NCBI GenBank assembly: GCA_035998445.1
Contig: DASYHQ010000051.1
Location: 62,001 to 126,000, forward strand
Length of the DNA: 64,000 bases
Direction: 5' to 3'
DNA from: Tepidisphaeraceae bacterium
Lineage (GTDB): Bacteria; Planctomycetota; Phycisphaerae; Tepidisphaerales; Tepidisphaeraceae
Both the position numbers and the translations under genes were made by a program. This document shows positions 56,763 through 64,000 of the stretch, piece by piece. Each line of letters begins with the position of its first letter. The first letter of the stretch is position 1. The notes beneath the pieces were generated by a model that was not told the origin of the DNA, did not search any database, and saw nothing but the letters and a program-made list of their open reading frames with translations.

Positions 56763-59060
56763 ATGAAACATCTCAGCAGACTGATCGCCGCAGCGTTCGT
56801 AACGACCGGGGCGATGGCGTGGGCCCAGCAGGGCGGTGACACGGGGACGCAGGACGCGCTCGCGAAGCTCGATGCCGACGGGAATGGCCTGTACGACGAC
56901 GCGGAGCGCAAGGCGCTGCTGGACGTGCTTCAGAAGCAGTACCCGACCGAACTGGCCGGCACCTTCGACCACGACGGCGACGGCAAGGTGACGATTCCCG
57001 AACAGACGCAGGGCCGGCATCCGCTGTCGACCGTTATCCCCAAGACCTTCCCGCAGAGCGACGTGAAGATTCCGTGGGGCATCGACATGTTCCCCGAGTG
57101 GATCTCGACGGCCTACCTGCAGGAGGACCTTGAGCCGGGCGAAGTGAAGGAACACGCCCCCCGCGGCCTGTTTACCAAGCACAACGCCACCCCGGTGAAC
57201 GACAGCAAGCTGCCCAAGCGTGCCGCCGACCGCGGCGGCATCGAGTTCGCGGCCAACTCGGGTCAGCAGCTGACGATGCCGGGCGCGCGCGATGCCCGTT
57301 GGAACTACCGCTGGTGCGTGCTGACGTTCAAGGTCGATTCCGGCACCGGCACCGATGCCGAGACGCTCCTGCTCGACCTGAACACGGGCAACGGCCCGGC
57401 GCGGTCGTCGCCGAAGGTTTGGTTCCACATGGACACCGGCCTGCACGTGCAGTTCGTCGGTTCGAACAAGAGCGGCCTCGACAAGCGCGTGATGGTCGCC
57501 GAGAACGTGCTGGCCGACGGAAAGACGTGGAACGTGCTCGTGTGCGGCATGCGTTACGGGCAGATGTTCGCGTCGGTGAACGGCGTGGAGCTGAAGACCC
57601 AGTCTCCCCAGCCACCGCGATTCTCAACCGCCCGGCCGGATGTTCCTGCGGAAGAGCTGAATTCGTATCTCGGCGATCCGGGGCAAGGCGCCATGGCGTG
57701 GGCGTACGACTCGCTGATCTTCGGCCTCACGGAACCGTCGGAGGCGATGGTCCGCAAGATGACCGGCTGGGCGGCGCACCGGCTGGGGTTCCAGGAAAGT
57801 TTGCCGGCCGACCATCCGTACCGGAGCGCCCGCCCGGTGATGGACGCCGAGGACCTGCCGGACCGCTATGTGCATGATGAGGCGAAATGGCTCGTGCTGG
57901 GTGAGAAGGTGAAGGACAAGTCCGTCACCCGCGTGAACGCTGGCGGACCGCGCGTTGATCCCAAGGGGTTCGAGCGCGTCTTCCACGACGATTTCCGCGC
58001 CAACCGCCTCGGGGACAGCCGCAACGGCGACGGCGACCTCTGGGTGGGTCCTGGCTTCAACACCGCCGTCGGTGTCGATTCACCACTGATCCCACCGGGG
58101 CAGGAGCCCAACGCGTATCCGTACGACGAGAAGAACCAGAAGCAGACCGTCGCGCTGGTCGACGAGGGGAACGGCCGCTGGCGTGCTGGGGCGCTCTACA
58201 CCGTAAACGACATGGGGTACGGCTACACGTGGAAGGGCCCCAAGGTCTTCCGCATCCGCTGCATGTTCCCCAAGAGCACGCAGGCGGATCTGACCGGCGG
58301 GCTGTTCCCGGCGTTCTGGTCGTACGACCCCGACTTCCTCTTCTGGCGCACCGCCAACCGCACGGAAGTCGATTACTTCGAGTTCGACGGGCAGAACGGC
58401 AACTGGCTGAACGGGCTGTCGACCCATCACCATTACTCGCACCTGCGCGAGAACATCTTCGCCAAGAACCCCGGCACGTATAAGCGGTTCAAGGTATACG
58501 GCGGTGAGCTGACCGAGGAGAAGAGCAACATCCCCGGCGGCATCTTCCTCTGGGACGGCCAGTACCACACGTGGGAGTTCGTCTTCGACCGCGACATGAC
58601 GTACATCAACGTCACCATTCCCGGCCCCGATGGGAAGGACCGCTGGGTCGAGATCTGCCGCGCCCCGACCGCGCCGACGTACCTGAACAACCTGGACCTG
58701 CAGTTCAACATGGCGCTGAAGGCCCGCTACGGCAAGCCGACGAGCCGCGAGGACTACACGGTCGACTTCATCGAAGTGCTGCAGAAGTCCGAGGACCTGC
58801 AGACCGTTCCGGCGCCTTTCACCGCCAAGCCCACGCTTAGCGGCTCGAGCGCCGCCGGCAGCACGATCACGTGCGAGCCGAACCTGAAGGGCGTCACCGA
58901 CGTTCGCTACTACTGGTTCGCCGATGGCTACCCGCTGACCTACAGCCCCAGCAACACCTACAAGATCACCGCGGCCGAAGCCGGCAAGGAGATCCGTTGC
59001 ATGGTGAGGGCCGTCGGGGCGCTGGACAAGCCCGAAGCGTGGAGCGAACCACTCAAGTAA
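56763..59060 (+). CDS. Secreted multidomain GH16 enzyme with EF-hand module (copy 1)
   Basis: 765 residues. Signal peptide 1-21; two EF-hand-like calcium loops (LDADGNGLYDDAE 36-48 and FDHDGDGKVTIPE 68-80), as in dockerin-like modules; then a LamG-like domain (about 150-370), a GH16 domain (about 400-690) and a C-terminal Ig-like domain (about 690-765). The GH16 active site E-x-D-x-x-E is EVDYFE (E535, D537, E540), nucleophile and acid/base of endo-beta-glucanases, laminarinases, agarases or carrageenases. The enzyme should cut a beta-linked glucan or galactan outside the cell. ATG 56763 is the start that gives the signal peptide. The next gene is its paralogue, 128 bp downstream. Confidence 0.92.
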   Translation: MKHLSRLIAAAFVTTGAMAWAQQGGDTGTQDALAKLDADGNGLYDDAERKALLDVLQKQYPTELAGTFDHDGDGKVTIPEQTQGRHPLSTVIPKTFPQSDVKIPWGIDMFPEWISTAYLQEDLEPGEVKEHAPRGLFTKHNATPVNDSKLPKRAADRGGIEFAANSGQQLTMPGARDARWNYRWCVLTFKVDSGTGTDAETLLLDLNTGNGPARSSPKVWFHMDTGLHVQFVGSNKSGLDKRVMVAENVLADGKTWNVLVCGMRYGQMFASVNGVELKTQSPQPPRFSTARPDVPAEELNSYLGDPGQGAMAWAYDSLIFGLTEPSEAMVRKMTGWAAHRLGFQESLPADHPYRSARPVMDAEDLPDRYVHDEAKWLVLGEKVKDKSVTRVNAGGPRVDPKGFERVFHDDFRANRLGDSRNGDGDLWVGPGFNTAVGVDSPLIPPGQEPNAYPYDEKNQKQTVALVDEGNGRWRAGALYTVNDMGYGYTWKGPKVFRIRCMFPKSTQADLTGGLFPAFWSYDPDFLFWRTANRTEVDYFEFDGQNGNWLNGLSTHHHYSHLRENIFAKNPGTYKRFKVYGGELTEEKSNIPGGIFLWDGQYHTWEFVFDRDMTYINVTIPGPDGKDRWVEICRAPTAPTYLNNLDLQFNMALKARYGKPTSREDYTVDFIEVLQKSEDLQTVPAPFTAKPTLSGSSAAGSTITCEPNLKGVTDVRYYWFADGYPLTYSPSNTYKITAAEAGKEIRCMVRAVGALDKPEAWSEPLK

Positions 59061-59188
59061 TCCGTCCGGTTTCATGGCGACCGCGGTTCCAGCACGCTTC
59101 GACGGCTGGCGCTGCGGTCGCCCTGTTTTGTATCGTGTTCAACTTGTCGGCACAGGCTGGTTCATCTGAACCGCACCTCAGGAGACCT

Positions 59189-61480
59189 ATGAAGAAATCC
59201 TCATTCGCAATCGCGTCGGCCGCTTCCCTGGCGCTGGCCGGCGCCGTGTGGGCGCAATCGCTTCCTGCGCAGAACGCCACAGCTCCGTTGGACGCGGACG
59301 GCAACGGCCTTTACGACGACGCCGAGCGAAAGCAGTTGATCGACGTGCTGCAGCAGAACGTCCCAAGCATTAAGGGTGCGACGTTCGACGCCGACGGCGA
59401 TGGGAAGGTTACCGTTCTCGAACAGGCGCAGGGTCGTCACCCTCTGACGATGACGATCGGCGGGGAACTGCTCAAGAGCGGGGTGCAGATCCCATGGGCC
59501 ATCGATGCGTTTCCCGAGTGGATCACGACCGCCTATGTGCAGGAAGACGTAGCCGAGGGCACGGTGGCCGAGCACCCCACACGCGGCAACCAGAAGCGGC
59601 ACGGCACGCAGGAGTCGGAAGACTCGCGCCCGCGGCGGGCGGCCGATCGTGGCGGCGTGGAGTTCGCCGCAAACACCGGCCAGCACCTGACGGCGCCCGG
59701 AAGTCGCAACGCGCAGTGGGATTATCGCTGGACGCTCCTGACCTTCCGGATCGACAAGAACACCGGCTCGGCCAACGAGACGGTGCTGCTGGATCTGAAC
59801 AAGGGAGATCGCTCGCTGCGATCGTCGCCGAAGGTATGGTTCGACAAGCAGAGCGGCCTGCACGTGCAGTTCGTCGGCCGGAACAAGGGGGGGCTGGACC
59901 GACGAATCATGGTTGCAGACAACGTCGTGGCCGACGGCGAAACTTGGAACGTGCTGGCCTGTGGCATGCGATACGGACAGATGTACGCCACGGTCAACGG
60001 GGTAGAGCTATCGACGCAGGAAAAGCAGCCGCCGCGATTTGCCGGGGAGCTTCCCCCGGGCGAGGGCCTGCTGACCCACCTGGGCGATGCGCGCAAGACG
60101 AACATGGCGTGGGCGTATGATGCGCTGGTGTTCGGCTTAACCGAACCCTCGGAAGCGATGGTGCGAAAGCTAACGGCTTGGGCGGCGCACCGCGTTGGAA
60201 GCCAGAAGCTGCTCCCGGAGAACCACCCGTATCGCGCCCATCGCCCGACCATCGACCGCGAGGACTTCCCATATCGATACCTGCCCAACGAAGAGCAGCG
60301 CCTGGCGTGGATTGGGAAGGTAAAGGGTGATGTGGAGGCCAAGATGGTCAACGCGGCCGGACCACGTGTTGAACCTGAGGGATTCGAGCGGGCCTTCTAC
60401 GACGATTTCCGCGCCAACCGCCTCAGCCCGAGTACCAGCGGCGAGGGGGACCTCTGGCAGGGGCCGGGATGGAACAGCTCGGTCGGCGTGGACGCTCCAA
60501 TGCTCGAGCCCGGCCGCACGCCCGACGTCTATCCCTACGACGCCGAGAAGCAGCACCAGGGCGTGTCCGTCGCCAACGACGGCGGCAACATGCGCAGTGG
60601 CGCGATCTACACCATTAACAACCAGGGCCACGGCCACACTTGGCGCGGTCCGAAGATATTCCGCGTCCGCGCCCGTTTCGACAAGCCGCTGGAAGGCCAG
60701 GGCCCTCCAGGCGGGCTGTTCTCCGGATTCTGGTCGTACGACAACGACTTCCTCTTCTGGCGCACGGCCAACCGCATCGAGATCGACTATCTCGAGTTCG
60801 ACGGCATGTATCCCAACTACCTGAACAGCTTCTCCACCCACCTGCACTACTCGCATTGGCGTGAGAACATCCACGCGCTGAAGCCGGCCGGCTACCCGCG
60901 CGCCAAGGGATACGGTGGCGAGCTGACCGAGGAGAAGAGCAAGCTTCCCGGTGGAATCTACATCTGGGATGGCGAGTTCCGCACCTGGGAGTTCGTCATC
61001 ACCGAGGGGACGACCTACGTCAACGTTACCCTTGCTGACAAGGACGGGAAGGAGCGTTGGGTCGAGGTCTACCGCATTCCCACCGAACCCACCTACCTCG
61101 AGCGCTTGGACCTGCACTTCAACCTCGCTCTAAAAGGCCGCCGCGGTGGACCGGCGGAGGGGAAGCGGGAATCCTACGCGGCGGACTGGATCGAGGTCCT
61201 GCAGAAGACGGATCAACTCCAGCAGGTGCCGGCGCCGTTCACGGCCAAGCCGAAGCTGGCCGGCAGCGTGACGGCCGGCAGCACGATCACGTGCGAGCCG
61301 AACGTCGAGGGCGTCACCGACATCCGCTACTTCTGGTACGCCGACGGCTATCCGCTGACGTGGGGCACCGACAACACCTACAAGATCACCGAAGCCGAGG
61401 CGGGCAAGTCGATCCGTTGCATGGTGAAGGCCGTCGGCGCTCTGGACAAGCCCGAGGCGTGGAGCGACGTGATCAAGTAA
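59189..61480 (+). CDS. Secreted multidomain GH16 enzyme with EF-hand module (copy 2)
   Basis: 763 residues from the ATG at 59189, with CAGGAG 5 nt upstream; the frame is open further upstream only as overlap with copy 1. Same layout: signal peptide (1-22), two EF-hand-like loops (LDADGNGLYDDAE and FDADGDGKVTVLE), LamG-like domain, GH16 domain with EIDYLE (E531, D533, E536), and Ig-like end (TITCEPNVEGVTDIRYFWYADGYPLTWG). It is a tandem duplicate with strong similarity throughout, including RYGQM-A-VNGVEL and TEPSEAMVRK. Substrate may differ from copy 1 because the GH16 loops differ most. A strong terminator follows. Confidence 0.93.
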   Translation: MKKSSFAIASAASLALAGAVWAQSLPAQNATAPLDADGNGLYDDAERKQLIDVLQQNVPSIKGATFDADGDGKVTVLEQAQGRHPLTMTIGGELLKSGVQIPWAIDAFPEWITTAYVQEDVAEGTVAEHPTRGNQKRHGTQESEDSRPRRAADRGGVEFAANTGQHLTAPGSRNAQWDYRWTLLTFRIDKNTGSANETVLLDLNKGDRSLRSSPKVWFDKQSGLHVQFVGRNKGGLDRRIMVADNVVADGETWNVLACGMRYGQMYATVNGVELSTQEKQPPRFAGELPPGEGLLTHLGDARKTNMAWAYDALVFGLTEPSEAMVRKLTAWAAHRVGSQKLLPENHPYRAHRPTIDREDFPYRYLPNEEQRLAWIGKVKGDVEAKMVNAAGPRVEPEGFERAFYDDFRANRLSPSTSGEGDLWQGPGWNSSVGVDAPMLEPGRTPDVYPYDAEKQHQGVSVANDGGNMRSGAIYTINNQGHGHTWRGPKIFRVRARFDKPLEGQGPPGGLFSGFWSYDNDFLFWRTANRIEIDYLEFDGMYPNYLNSFSTHLHYSHWRENIHALKPAGYPRAKGYGGELTEEKSKLPGGIYIWDGEFRTWEFVITEGTTYVNVTLADKDGKERWVEVYRIPTEPTYLERLDLHFNLALKGRRGGPAEGKRESYAADWIEVLQKTDQLQQVPAPFTAKPKLAGSVTAGSTITCEPNVEGVTDIRYFWYADGYPLTWGTDNTYKITEAEAGKSIRCMVKAVGALDKPEAWSDVIK

Positions 61481-61514
61481 CACCGATCGCTACGAAATGT
61501 CATTCTTCAAATCG

Positions 61515-61543
61515 CCACCGGCTTGCCGGTGGTCTTTTTTTTT
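61515..61543 (+). terminator. Rho-independent terminator of the GH16 pair
   Basis: Perfect 8-bp stem CCACCGGC (61515-61522) with GCCGGTGG (61525-61532) and a run of nine T (61535-61543). It lies 35 bp after the copy 2 stop. Confidence 0.93.
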
Positions 61544-61785
61544 GAAGGCATGTTCGTCCGCGTGTAGGGACGATACCCCGTGTCGCCCCTACAGGTTCCC
61601 CATCCTTTCACTACAGATATTCGGCGCCTGGTCTTCAATCTCCCTCAGAATTTCCCATTTTTCCCTGCAACCGCCCTCATCCCTACGGCACGCGGGTTGC
61701 TCTAGAGGTTCCTTGACTACCACGGTAACGAAACGCGAGCTTTGGCGCTTGCGGCCGATGGGAAGGGAACGAACAGGAGACTGCC
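61544..61785. other. Intergenic region before the DUF1328 gene
   Basis: No gene seen. An imperfect 10-bp hairpin occurs at 61563-61593 (TGTAGGG with CCCTACA). A good AGGAGA ribosome-binding site for the next gene is at about 61773-61778. Confidence 0.6.
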
Positions 61786-62010
61786 ATGTTGACCACACTT
61801 GCTGCCGGGGCCCTGATTGCCCAAGCCGTGCCAAACCTGCTTTGGCTGGCCATTGTGTTCTTTATTATCGCAATCATCGCGTACGTGCTGGGCGCCCGCG
61901 GCGTGGCCGGCATGAGCGCTGGCATCGGTCGCACGCTCCTGTTCGTGTTCATCGTGTTGGCCGTCATCGTCGCGATCGTCTCGCTGATGAGCGGTGGCGA
62001 CGCGGTATAA
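61786..62010 (+). CDS. DUF1328 (UPF0391) small membrane protein
   Basis: 74 residues, two transmembrane helices (about 17-36 and 48-68). The family pattern LLWLAIVFFIIAIIAYVLG, then ARGVAGMSAGIGRTLLFVF, is unmistakable for DUF1328. These are small stress-associated inner-membrane proteins of unknown function, widespread in bacteria and typically 55-75 residues. ATG 61786 follows AGGAGA with suitable spacing. Monocistronic; a 10-bp perfect hairpin follows at 62033-62054. Confidence 0.93.
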   Translation: MLTTLAAGALIAQAVPNLLWLAIVFFIIAIIAYVLGARGVAGMSAGIGRTLLFVFIVLAVIVAIVSLMSGGDAV

Positions 62011-62032
62011 CCCCGGCACCCAAGTTACCCAA

Positions 62033-62054
62033 CCTTGTCGCATCTGCGACAAGG
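62033..62054 (+). terminator. Hairpin after the DUF1328 gene
   Basis: Perfect 10-bp stem CCTTGTCGCA (62033-62042) with TGCGACAAGG (62045-62054) and a 2-nt loop, extended outside by CCCAA with TTGGG. No T tract follows, so it may be a pause or structured element rather than a true terminator. Confidence 0.5.
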
Positions 62055-62223
62055 CTTGGGAGGCTCCGACCTGCATCGCCAAAACTGAGGCGTCGGAAAG
62101 CCAGAAGCACACCGGCTGGGCTGCAATCGTGCAGCCTGGCCTATCGGAAAGTTCGCGAAGGCACGCCCGCTCAGATCGCTTGGGTTTTGCGTTGGACCGG
62201 AGTTTGTATCCTCCCCCAACGTC

Positions 62224-62661
62224 ATGACCTCAGAACGATCGGCGGGCGTCGTCGTTTACATCTCCACCTTGCACGGCCGCGAGTACCTGCTCCTCGATTA
62301 CGGTCGGTACTGGGACTTTCCCAAGGGCCACCTCGAAAAGGGCGAGGACGACCGCACGGCTGCGCTGCGCGAACTGCAGGAAGAAACCGGCATCACCGAC
62401 GTGGTGCTGGACGCCAGCTTCTTCCATGAAATCCAGTACACCTTCCGCAGCCGCAAAGGACCGCTGGTTGATAAGACCGTCGCGTTCTTCATGGGCCAGA
62501 CGCAGACGCGCAAAGTGAAGATCAGTGACGAGCACGTCGCGTACGCCTTTGTGCCTTATGAGGATGCGGTAAAACAGGTGACTTACGCTAATGCGCGAAA
62601 CCTGCTGAAGAAGGCGGAAAGCCGACTGGATGACGCCGCTAAGAGCGACAGGATGGCGTAG
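62224..62661 (+). CDS. Nudix hydrolase
   Basis: 145 residues. The Nudix box is GHLEKGEDDRTAALRELQEETGI, matching G-x5-E-x7-R-E-x-x-E-E-x-G with all metal-binding glutamates. The N-terminal strand SAGVVVYI and LLLDYGRYWDFPKG preceding the box, and the later KISDEHVAYAFVPYEDA, resemble diadenosine tetraphosphate hydrolases, which cleave Ap4A or similar nucleotides in the cytosol. ATG 62224 is the obvious start. No neighbour in a clear operon: upstream is a 200-bp gap and downstream a large palindromic element. Confidence 0.92.
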   Translation: MTSERSAGVVVYISTLHGREYLLLDYGRYWDFPKGHLEKGEDDRTAALRELQEETGITDVVLDASFFHEIQYTFRSRKGPLVDKTVAFFMGQTQTRKVKISDEHVAYAFVPYEDAVKQVTYANARNLLKKAESRLDDAAKSDRMA

Positions 62662-62780
62662 GTAATCGTGTCGGTTGTTGTTAGCGAGCTCGTCAGCCGG
62701 AGGATCTCTTTCTGCCCGGCGCGAATACGGGGGGAGATCGTTCGAAGTACCTCAGGATGATGATTCTTGTTTGAAGACGC

Positions 62781-62943
62781 TAGAGCGTGTTAGGCACTTT
62801 CGGGGTCAGTAACGCAGGCGTGACGACGCTGGGTGCCACGGTTTGGTACGCCAAGCCGTGTCTGCGTGTACCGGCACGGCTTGGAGTACCAAACCGTGGC
62901 ACCCAAGCCAGTTTCTGAGCTGGAAAGTGCATAACCCGCTCTA
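62781..62943. repeat. Nested inverted-repeat (MITE-like) element
   Basis: Outer arms 62781-62800 and 62924-62943 (TAGAGCGTGTTAGGCACTTT and partner) pair with two mismatches; inner arms 62831-62860 and 62875-62904 (GGGTGCCACGGTTTGGTAC type) pair with one. The whole is 163 bp, cruciform-prone, without an open frame. Its right end overlaps the stop codon of the following minus-strand gene. A separate remnant of the 7753-7832 family is just outside at 62745-62760. Confidence 0.85.
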
Positions 62944-64000
62944 AGCTTTCTTCCCCACCGTCTGCCGCGCCTTCTCCAACTCCATCGCAACGTTCTGCGT
63001 GCGCACATGAGCCACGCGTAGCGGTTCAGTAAGAGCCGACGCCCAATTTAGCGATTGCCGCGACAAATCCAGTTCCGCGGGCCCCTCGCCAGTCGACCAC
63101 ATCGCCAGCCAGCGCGTCACCCGGCGGCCCGTCATCCAGCGCAGCGCGAGCCAGAGCACCACGAAGTAGATCACCAGGAACGACACCGTGGTCAGCAGGT
63201 ATGTCGTACCGAGAATGCGAACCATCAGCAGGCCCAGTTCCTGCCCGGTGCGTGCAAAGCCCGGCTGCAGCGCCGCCTCGAGCAGGGGTTGGACGAACGG
63301 GAACCAGAGCAGTGCGCCGATCGTCAGCGTCCAGCGCAACAGCGCCGAAATTGGGTTGCGAGAGCGCCCGTAGCGGGCCAGCACGTAAGACCGCTGGCGT
63401 TCGATCGTATCGATGAGCACGCTGCGCAGCTGGATGACCGCCAGTTCGGCGTCGCGGTCATCCCACAGCTTTCGGCCGATGAAGATCGTCGCGACGGCTG
63501 GCGAGGTCTGCCGTACGTGGGCGAACGTCGCCTGCAGTACTTCGTGCATCGGTCGGCCGTTCAGCGTGAGGTACGAATCGACCCATCCACCCGTCGACCC
63601 CAGCGCCCGCACCGCGGCGCCACCGCGCACGATCGCCAGCAGCGCGATCAGCAGTGGCGACAGCAGCGAGTGAACGAGGTTCACCAACGGCCACCGCGCG
63701 ACGCGCACGCCCGTGGCCTCGTCGATCAGCGAGGCGCGATAGATCGGATCGCTCGCCAACCGCGGCAGAGACTGCTCGAGCAACGGCCCGACCACCCGCG
63801 CCGCCAGCAGTTCCTCGGTGTCATTGCGCAGCCGAGCGAGCCGGTCGGCACGCTCGGGCAAGTTCTGCGTCGCCATCCACGCCACGAGCGACCGGTCGCG
63901 CTGCTGCCCGGCCAACTGGCTGGCCTGCGCGACCTCGCTGCGCGATCGCTTGCGCGTCACCGCCCGCTGCAGTTCCGGCAAGTCGTACGCGGCCGGCTCG
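62941..64000 (-). CDS. Membrane protein of unknown function (5' end outside window)
   Basis: At least 353 residues; the frame is open to the window edge (upstream codons read EPAAYDLPELQ), so the true start lies beyond 64000. The visible part has a charged helical N-terminal section (VTRKRSRSEVAQASQ, LPERADRLARLRNDTEELL), then hydrophobic helices at VNLVHSLLSPLLIALLAIV, ALLRWTLTIGALLWFPFVQPLL and YLLTTVSFLVIYFVVLWLAL, and a final amphipathic stretch SLNWASALTEPLRVAHVR. The layout recalls the C-terminal membrane part of Era-like GTPase membrane proteins (inference only). The stop codon TAG (62941-62943) is part of the right arm of the palindromic element, so the original C-terminus may have been altered by its insertion. 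Confidence 0.65.
   Translation of the reverse strand, partial: EPAAYDLPELQRAVTRKRSRSEVAQASQLAGQQRDRSLVAWMATQNLPERADRLARLRNDTEELLAARVVGPLLEQSLPRLASDPIYRASLIDEATGVRVARWPLVNLVHSLLSPLLIALLAIVRGGAAVRALGSTGGWVDSYLTLNGRPMHEVLQATFAHVRQTSPAVATIFIGRKLWDDRDAELAVIQLRSVLIDTIERQRSYVLARYGRSRNPISALLRWTLTIGALLWFPFVQPLLEAALQPGFARTGQELGLLMVRILGTTYLLTTVSFLVIYFVVLWLALRWMTGRRVTRWLAMWSTGEGPAELDLSRQSLNWASALTEPLRVAHVRTQNVAMELEKARQTVGKKA

Noticed and set aside
62025-62225. Minus-strand 66-codon frame before the Nudix gene
   Set aside because: It overlaps the 62033-62054 hairpin and has no ribosome-binding site or known features.

Overview
The window looks like a chromosomal segment of a planctomycete, most likely a Phycisphaerae/Tepidisphaeraceae-type soil or freshwater bacterium. 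This is an inference from gene content: high GC with GC-rich third codon positions, a type IV-like prepilin with a [17 protein letters not shown] signal and an H-X9-DG tail, a PEP-CTERM surface protein, a DUF1080 protein, many LacI/GntR/AraC regulators beside secreted carbohydrate enzymes, and many long intergenic palindromic repeats. No rRNA, tRNA, CRISPR array or complete insertion sequence was recognised.

Layout. 1-1663: the 3' end of a gene with a strong terminator, a gene-poor stretch holding a G-quadruplex tract and a striking 21-bp repeat array, and a decayed gene remnant. 1874-9872: housekeeping genes (DUF2809 membrane protein, LysM/L,D-transpeptidase, 5-formyl-THF cyclo-ligase, a possible 6S-like RNA, RarA, an unusual FolD, an MsbA-type ABC exporter). 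10106-20782: a PhyH dioxygenase divergent from an AraC regulator, an SGNH-like secreted protein, a DUF1080 protein, a zinc-ribbon membrane protein, a glycosidase-like protein, a His-rich outer-membrane protein, a zinc alcohol dehydrogenase and an EcsC-like protein. 20828-28968: a GntR-type regulator divergent from a tight seven-gene operon (SDR, SIS protein, FAD oxidoreductase, phosphotriesterase-family hydrolase, sugar isomerase/epimerase, two Gfo/Idh/MocA dehydrogenases), which looks like a dedicated pathway for an unidentified sugar, sugar acid or glycoside.

29200-35348 is an envelope-glycan block (methyltransferase, polyprenyl-phosphate glycosyltransferase, a giant membrane protein with tandem C-terminal beta domains, PAP2 phosphatase). 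35539-38736 holds an orphan PD-(D/E)XK-like nuclease, an HPP protein, and an AraC regulator overlapping an SGNH hydrolase gene. 38972-61480 is a polysaccharide-degradation region: a GH63-like glucosidase, three secreted alpha/alpha-toroid proteins (one with a CBM9-like domain), a PL22-like beta-propeller, an acetyltransferase, three esterases, a LacI regulator, a prepilin, a PEP-CTERM protein and two tandem GH16 enzymes carrying EF-hand modules. It contains no recognisable transporter. 61786-64000 has a DUF1328 protein, a Nudix hydrolase, a nested palindromic element and a membrane protein cut by the window edge.

The points most worth checking are the FolD active-site substitutions, the 21-bp double-strand-readable repeat array, the uncharacterised sugar operon with its putative operator, the possible 6S-like RNA, the esterase whose second hydrolase domain has no nucleophile, and the MITE-like element that supplies a stop codon.
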